Assembly: GCA_030731175.1 (NCBI GenBank)
Contig: JANQUM010000110.1
Location: 1-8,843 of the forward strand
DNA from: Spirosomataceae bacterium
GTDB taxonomy: Bacteria > Bacteroidota > Bacteroidia > Cytophagales > Spirosomataceae
Direction: 5' to 3'
DNA: 8,843 nt
In this document: piece by piece, positions 5,531 to 8,843 of the stretch
How positions within the stretch are numbered: the stretch's first letter is position 1
How the letters are laid out: each line of letters begins with the position of its first letter
Notes under the pieces: generated by a model
Database searches by the model: none
What the model was told of the DNA's origin: nothing
The model's input: the letters and a program-made list of their open reading frames with translations, nothing else
Translations under genes and position numbers: made by a program

Positions 5531-6100
5531 TTATTTCTTTTTCTTCAAAGGATTCTCAATAATGTTTGAATCCTTAATTGTTTCAACCGTTTCTTTAATT
5601 GCTGTTTTTGAAGCGTTTACAACCGTTTTCTGGCTTTTCTTCACTTCTTTCGTGGTATCCGTGATTAAATCTTTTCCGATTTCAAACGCTTTTTTCCCGG
5701 CCTTTGTCGTCAAACCCGCAATGGCTTTTGTAGCAAGAATTGAGCTTCCAAGAATAATGCTTCCTGCTTCAACCGCTATTTGACCCGTTTTCTTTCCGGT
5801 CTTAATTACCTTCTGAATAGTTGAAGTTTCGACTTTCGGCTTTGTTGTTTCCTTTACCGTATTTGGTTTTGGAGCTTCAACCGCTTTTGGAATTGACGTT
5901 TTCGCCGTGGTTGTTTTCTTAGCAGCCACTTTTTTTGCTGCTGGCTTTGCGGTAGCCGTTTTCGCCGTTGCCGCAGTTTTTGTTGCCGCTTTAACTTTGG
6001 GTGTAGTTGTTTTTTTAGCGGTTACTGTTTTCTTCGCTGCTGCTTTTACAGGCGTTGAAGGTGTAGCTTCTGTGTTATTTATTGTCTTATTATCTTCCAT
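5531..6100 (-). CDS. Histone H1-like Ala/Lys-rich protein with nonpolar/amphipathic C-terminal half
   Basis: The protein (189 aa) has two unlike halves. After an acidic start (MEDNKTINN), residues about 17-90 are an Ala/Lys/Thr/Pro-rich low-complexity region with repeated AAKK, TAKK and TAKT units, as in bacterial H1-like proteins (HctB/AlgP type) that bind DNA electrostatically. Residues about 95-175 change in character: a nonpolar Ala/Ile/Gly-rich stretch (107-131, IAVEAGSIILGSSILATKAI) is followed by alternating charged and nonpolar residues suggesting amphipathic helices, and the protein ends in LKKKK. The basic half is recognisable; the second half is not assigned to a family and could be an amphipathic or phasin-like helix region that associates with membrane, granule or partner protein. 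A strong terminator follows and a TAnnTTTG box precedes it, so it is probably monocistronic. The plus-strand reading frame opposite it is compositional shadow. Confidence 0.8.
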   Translation of the reverse strand: MEDNKTINNTEATPSTPVKAAAKKTVTAKKTTTPKVKAATKTAATAKTATAKPAAKKVAAKKTTTAKTSIPKAVEAPKPNTVKETTKPKVETSTIQKVIKTGKKTGQIAVEAGSIILGSSILATKAIAGLTTKAGKKAFEIGKDLITDTTKEVKKSQKTVVNASKTAIKETVETIKDSNIIENPLKKKK

Positions 6101-6129
6101 TTTGTTCGATTGTCTAAATGATTGTGATG

Positions 6130-6137
6130 CAAAGATA
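6130..6137 (-). promoter_or_regulatory. Candidate -7 element for the H1-like gene
   Basis: On the minus strand this reads TATCTTTG, a full match to TAnnTTTG, 29 bases upstream of the ATG at 6100. The nearest TTG upstream is 25 bases away, outside the usual spacing, so the -33 part is weak or replaced by activator binding. Confidence 0.5.
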
Positions 6138-6145
6138 GGGTAGGG

Positions 6146-6164
6146 AAGTTACAGAAAAGTTACA
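6146..6164. repeat. Direct repeat AAGTTACA, 11-bp spacing, upstream of the H1-like gene
   Basis: AAGTTACA occurs at 6146-6153 and 6157-6164, so the start points are 11 bp apart, one helical turn. The pair sits just upstream of the -7 box at 6130-6137, in the position where an activator site or a substitute -33 region would be. Short repeats can arise by chance; function is not shown. Confidence 0.35.
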
Positions 6165-6221
6165 ACAATCTAAGAGATGGTTTAGCTCGGTTCGTGAAAA
6201 ACGATTACCTTCAACAACCAA

Positions 6222-6227
6222 AGAGGA
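6222..6227 (+). promoter_or_regulatory. Shine-Dalgarno sequence for the aminotransferase gene
   Basis: AGAGGA ends four bases before the ATG at 6232. It is the clearest Shine-Dalgarno-like site in the window, where most other starts have none, and it fixes the start that includes the twin-arginine signal. Confidence 0.55.
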
Positions 6228-6231
6228 ATTT

Positions 6232-7467
6232 ATGAAACAATCTCGACGAAAATTTATCAACAGTATCGGAGCTGTTGCGGCAACACCGTTATTGTATACT
6301 AATGAGCCAATTCGTTTTTCAACCGATTTTTGGGAAAACCTAAGAGCTGATTTTTTACTGACCGAATCACGTACTTACCTAAACAATGGTACTTTCGGAC
6401 CTTCGCCTAAGCTAGTAGTAGACACTATCAAAAAGTCATTCGAATCAACAAATACCTCCGGCGAATACGGTCATACCGACGAAGTCCGAAAAACGTTAGC
6501 GGAATTCGTAAATGCAGATGTTTCAGAAATTTCGCTTACTCATAACACCACCGAAGGAATAAATATAGTGTGCTGGGGATTGCCTTTAAAAGCGGGCGAC
6601 GAAGTAATTATTACTTTGCACGAACACGTAGGAAATGCACTTCCGTGGCTCAATAGAGCAAAATTAGATGGAATTATATTGAAACCTTTTCAGCCCGCCA
6701 CCACCGCGGAAGAAAATCTGAATATTATTAAAAAATTAGTGAATGATAAAACCCGTGTCATTGCTATTCCGCACATTACGTGTACGACGGGGCTGATTTT
6801 CCCGATAAAAGAAATTTCGGAAATGGCTCGTTCAAAAAGTATTTTTACGGCAATTGACGGTGCTCATGGTTCTGGAACATTCAATTTAAACATGAAGGAA
6901 CTCGGATGCGATTTCTACGCAACATCCTGCCACAAATGGATGCTCGGGCCAAACGGGAGCGGTTTTCTTTATATAAATGAAAACCAACTAAATACATTAC
7001 AAGCCATTCAGGTTGGGGCATACTCTGATGCCGGGTGGAATATGTTCAGTAACCCACCCGAAATTAAGGGTTATAACCCAACGGCTCATCGGTTTGATTA
7101 CGGATCGCAAAGTAAGCCCTTGTACGACGGAGCGGCGGCTTCGGCGGATTTTCATACTAAAATTGGTAAAGCGAAAGTGGAAACGAGGGTTCGGGAATTG
7201 AATAGTTATTTGTTTGCCGGCTTACAGGAAATGAAAAATAACCTCACCATTCTGACACCTGAAGAAGAGCAGTCCCGTATTTGCATGGTGACTTTCAAGC
7301 CCAAAAATCACGATTACAAGGTTTTTGCGAACGAAATATCTAAAGCAGGTTTTCGAATCCGACAAGTGCCCGAAAGCGGTTTGAACGCCATCCGTATTTC
7401 AACGCATATTTATAACTCGAAAAGTGAAATTGACCGTTTTTTGAAAGCGGTTGAAAATAACGTGTAG
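6232..7467 (+). CDS. Class V PLP-dependent aminotransferase homologue with Tat-type signal (isopenicillin-N epimerase/CsdA-like)
   Basis: This 411-residue fold-type I PLP enzyme begins SRRKFINSIGAVAA (residues 4-17), a twin-arginine motif followed by a modest hydrophobic stretch with possible cleavage near AVA-AT, so folded export is likely. The enzyme domain then shows YLNNGTFGPSP (49-59), THNTTEGIN (103-111; PLP phosphate contacts), AIDGAHGSG (207-215; D209 for the pyridine nitrogen, H212 following) and SCHKWMLGPNGSG (232-244) with K235 as the PLP lysine. A GYNPTAHRFDYGS segment precedes the C-terminal small domain. The catalytic set is complete. Class V members include cysteine desulfurases, isopenicillin-N epimerase homologues and amino-acid lyases or transaminases; the substrate cannot be told. 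There is no Cys-bearing loop obvious enough to claim desulfurase activity. The permease follows on the same strand after 61 bases, so the two may be co-transcribed. Confidence 0.88.
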   Translation: MKQSRRKFINSIGAVAATPLLYTNEPIRFSTDFWENLRADFLLTESRTYLNNGTFGPSPKLVVDTIKKSFESTNTSGEYGHTDEVRKTLAEFVNADVSEISLTHNTTEGINIVCWGLPLKAGDEVIITLHEHVGNALPWLNRAKLDGIILKPFQPATTAEENLNIIKKLVNDKTRVIAIPHITCTTGLIFPIKEISEMARSKSIFTAIDGAHGSGTFNLNMKELGCDFYATSCHKWMLGPNGSGFLYINENQLNTLQAIQVGAYSDAGWNMFSNPPEIKGYNPTAHRFDYGSQSKPLYDGAAASADFHTKIGKAKVETRVRELNSYLFAGLQEMKNNLTILTPEEEQSRICMVTFKPKNHDYKVFANEISKAGFRIRQVPESGLNAIRISTHIYNSKSEIDRFLKAVENNV

Positions 7468-7477
7468 CTTCCTCAAA

Positions 7478-7491
7478 TTACTGATCAGTAA
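7478..7491. repeat. 14-bp perfect palindrome between aminotransferase and permease genes
   Basis: TTACTGATCAGTAA is fully self-complementary and starts 11 bases after the aminotransferase stop. There is no T-run after it, so it is not a standard terminator. It could be an operator or a weak mRNA stem, but a palindrome of this length is expected about once by chance in two windows of this size. Confidence 0.3.
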
Positions 7492-7528
7492 CTTCTTACT
7501 CGAATCCGAATACCACAATCCTCTTAAA

Positions 7529-8839
7529 ATGACAAAAAAAGAATCAGGTTTATCTAAGAAAATTGGCACGTTTAGTATTTGGGCAATCGGGGTGGGTTTA
7601 GTTATTTCAGGTGAATCTTTCGGTTGGAATTTGGGCTGGGGAATAACCGGACCGGTTTGGTTTTTCGTTCCGGTTTTTGTGGCGGCTATTATGTATTTCG
7701 GCTTAGTACAAAGTCTTATTGAACTGGCTTGCGTTTACCCGGATGCTGCCGGTCCGCACGATTACGTGAAACGGGCATTTGGCGGGAGGGCGGGTGCCTT
7801 TATCGCGTTGGCTATCTTGTTTGAATTCCTTTTTGCAACGCCAGCAATCGCCAGTTCGTTGGGTGAATACTTAGCCTTTTTATTGGATGATCTGCCCCAC
7901 GCCCCATACATTGGTATCGCATTTCTTGCCGTATTTTCGGTTGTAAATTTAATCGAAATGCACTTGGGCGTACGGTTGTTGGTGATTCTTACGCTACTCG
8001 CCATAGCCGAATTATTCCTTTATCAGGGAGCAGTTGTATCGTCATTTGATGTGAAGTTTATTCAGGAGAATCCTTTCGGGACGCTTGATTTTCAGACATT
8101 TATGGCGGCTCTGCCTTTTGCTATTTGGCTCTTTCTCGCAATCGAAGGAATTTCATTAATGACGAAAGATATTGAAGATTCAAATTTACGCCGAACGATT
8201 GGTCGCGGATACTACGCCGCGTTTTTTACCTTGTTAGCTCTCGCATTATTAGTGTTGTTTTTGGCGGCTGGTGGTATAGATTGGGACAATCCCGCAAGCA
8301 AAAGTATTTTGGAAGAAAACCACCCCATGCCAGCTTCGTTAGCATTGATACTTGGCCGTGAACACGTGTTGGTGCAAATATTCACTTTCATCGGTTTGTT
8401 CGGGCTGATTGCCTCGTTACAAGGAGTTGCATTGGCGGCTACTACGCAGTTGGAAACACTATTGCCAACTATTGAAATTAAATTCTTATCCCAGCGTGCC
8501 ATCGCTGCCCTGCTTGTTTTTATCGTGAGTTCGGGGGCTATTTTAGTAAGTCAAACCGGATTTCTGATTGAATTATCAGTATTTGGGGCGGTGTGTATGT
8601 ACTTGGCGGTTTGTTTAGCTTTAATTTTTTTACGGAAAAAATCAGTAACCCCCGATTTTACTTCGATAAGGCAATATGTTCACAGTAATTTTAACGGTAC
8701 GCTATCTGCCGTAAGTGCTTTTGTAGCCGCCTCCATTGCCTTATTGAGCATCGTGGCTTTTGCCCAATTGCAATTTCCCGCCTTTGTTATATTTGTAATT
8801 TGCGGAGTACTTTACGCCGTTGTTAAGAACCGAAAATAA
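7529..8839 (+). CDS. eat: APC-superfamily amine permease, ethanolamine-permease-like
   Basis: This is a 436-residue membrane transporter with about twelve hydrophobic segments, matching the family length of roughly 440-460. GVGLVISGESFGWN (21-34) is the unwound helix-1 substrate region of APC transporters in the form typical of ethanolamine permeases. YPDAAGPHDYVKRAFGG (70-86), FEFLFATPAIASSLGEY (98-114), MHLGVR (144-149) and PFAIWLFLAIEGISLMTKDIED (196-217) are close to the ethanolamine-permease subgroup, where the conserved form is FLAIEG followed by an acidic loop. It should import ethanolamine or a related amine by proton symport across the cytoplasmic membrane. The ATG at 7529 is chosen over an upstream TTG at 7451, which would overlap the aminotransferase and add a non-conserved extension. 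No promoter box is seen in the 61-base gap, which supports co-transcription with the upstream gene. An ATG one base after the stop codon suggests a tightly linked next gene. Confidence 0.82.
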   Translation: MTKKESGLSKKIGTFSIWAIGVGLVISGESFGWNLGWGITGPVWFFVPVFVAAIMYFGLVQSLIELACVYPDAAGPHDYVKRAFGGRAGAFIALAILFEFLFATPAIASSLGEYLAFLLDDLPHAPYIGIAFLAVFSVVNLIEMHLGVRLLVILTLLAIAELFLYQGAVVSSFDVKFIQENPFGTLDFQTFMAALPFAIWLFLAIEGISLMTKDIEDSNLRRTIGRGYYAAFFTLLALALLVLFLAAGGIDWDNPASKSILEENHPMPASLALILGREHVLVQIFTFIGLFGLIASLQGVALAATTQLETLLPTIEIKFLSQRAIAALLVFIVSSGAILVSQTGFLIELSVFGAVCMYLAVCLALIFLRKKSVTPDFTSIRQYVHSNFNGTLSAVSAFVAASIALLSIVAFAQLQFPAFVIFVICGVLYAVVKNRK

Positions 8840-8840
8840 T

Positions 8841-8843
8841 ATG
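8841..8843 (+). other. Probable start codon of the next gene, cut by the window edge
   Basis: ATG occupies the last three bases, one base after the permease TAA. Such close spacing is typical of translationally coupled operon genes. Nothing of the product can be read. An ethanolamine ammonia-lyase gene (eutB) would fit a permease of this kind, but that is inference only. Confidence 0.4.

Noticed and set aside
5445..5783. Plus-strand 112-residue hydrophobic reading frame
   Set aside because: It runs through the terminator hairpin and opposite the C-terminal half of the H1-like gene; no family features.
5907..6143. Plus-strand hydrophobic reading frame (Ala/Val/Phe-rich, membrane-like)
   Set aside because: It is the antisense image of the Lys/Ala repeats in the H1-like gene; Lys codons read backwards give Phe and Leu, which mimics a membrane protein.
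7451..7528. Upstream TTG extending the permease by 26 residues and overlapping the aminotransferase
   Set aside because: The extension is not part of the family and a TTG start without a ribosome binding site is unlikely when an ATG sits at 7529.
7762..8004. Minus-strand reading frame opposite the permease (and a similar one at 8212-8502)
   Set aside because: Both are antisense to conserved membrane segments of the permease and lack any start signal or domain.
1..8843. Search for CRISPR arrays, tRNA or rRNA genes, insertion sequences, phage or defence genes
   Set aside because: No regularly spaced repeats, clover-leaf sequences, transposase motifs or defence-family proteins were seen on either strand.

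Overview
The window looks like an ordinary chromosomal stretch from a member of the Bacteroidota, probably a Cytophagales-type environmental bacterium. The support is AT-leaning DNA, mostly absent Shine-Dalgarno sequences, several upstream TAnnTTTG boxes (the Bacteroidota -7 element, two of them with a TTTG about 20 bp upstream), Bacteroidota-style lipoproteins, and a short PspC-domain protein of the kind seen in that phylum. The class-level placement is inference. I see no rRNA, tRNA, CRISPR array, insertion sequence, phage gene or toxin-antitoxin pair.

Layout from left to right: (1) the first 296 codons of lhgO (L-2-hydroxyglutarate dehydrogenase/oxidase) on the minus strand, running off the left edge. 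(2) A 76-bp divergent gap whose -7 boxes overlap head to head, then a 78-aa lipoprotein on the plus strand closed by a hairpin terminator. (3) A plus-strand NAD-dependent nucleotide-sugar epimerase and a DPM1-like family 2 glycosyltransferase, separated by a strong hairpin, both plausible in surface glycan synthesis. (4) A minus-strand series, read right to left: a histone H1-like Ala/Lys-rich protein with its own terminator, a monoacylglycerol-lipase-like hydrolase, a small PspC-domain membrane protein with a near-ideal promoter, a DinB/YfiT-like four-helix protein, and a small lipoprotein with LTxxQ-like motifs whose stop codon overlaps that of the glycosyltransferase. (5) A plus-strand pair: a class V PLP aminotransferase homologue with a twin-arginine signal, then an ethanolamine-permease-like APC transporter. 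An ATG in the last three bases probably begins the next gene.

Most of these genes look like unrelated housekeeping or envelope functions rather than one pathway. Two groupings could be functional: epimerase plus glycosyltransferase (glycan precursor and transfer), and exported PLP enzyme plus amine permease (amine or amino-acid uptake and catabolism). I did not find a convincing new multi-gene system. The items most worth a second look are the Phe in place of the catalytic Tyr in the epimerase, the H1-like tail fused to a nonpolar/amphipathic C-terminal half, the Tat-type signal on a PLP enzyme, and the mirror-image promoter between lhgO and the lipoprotein.
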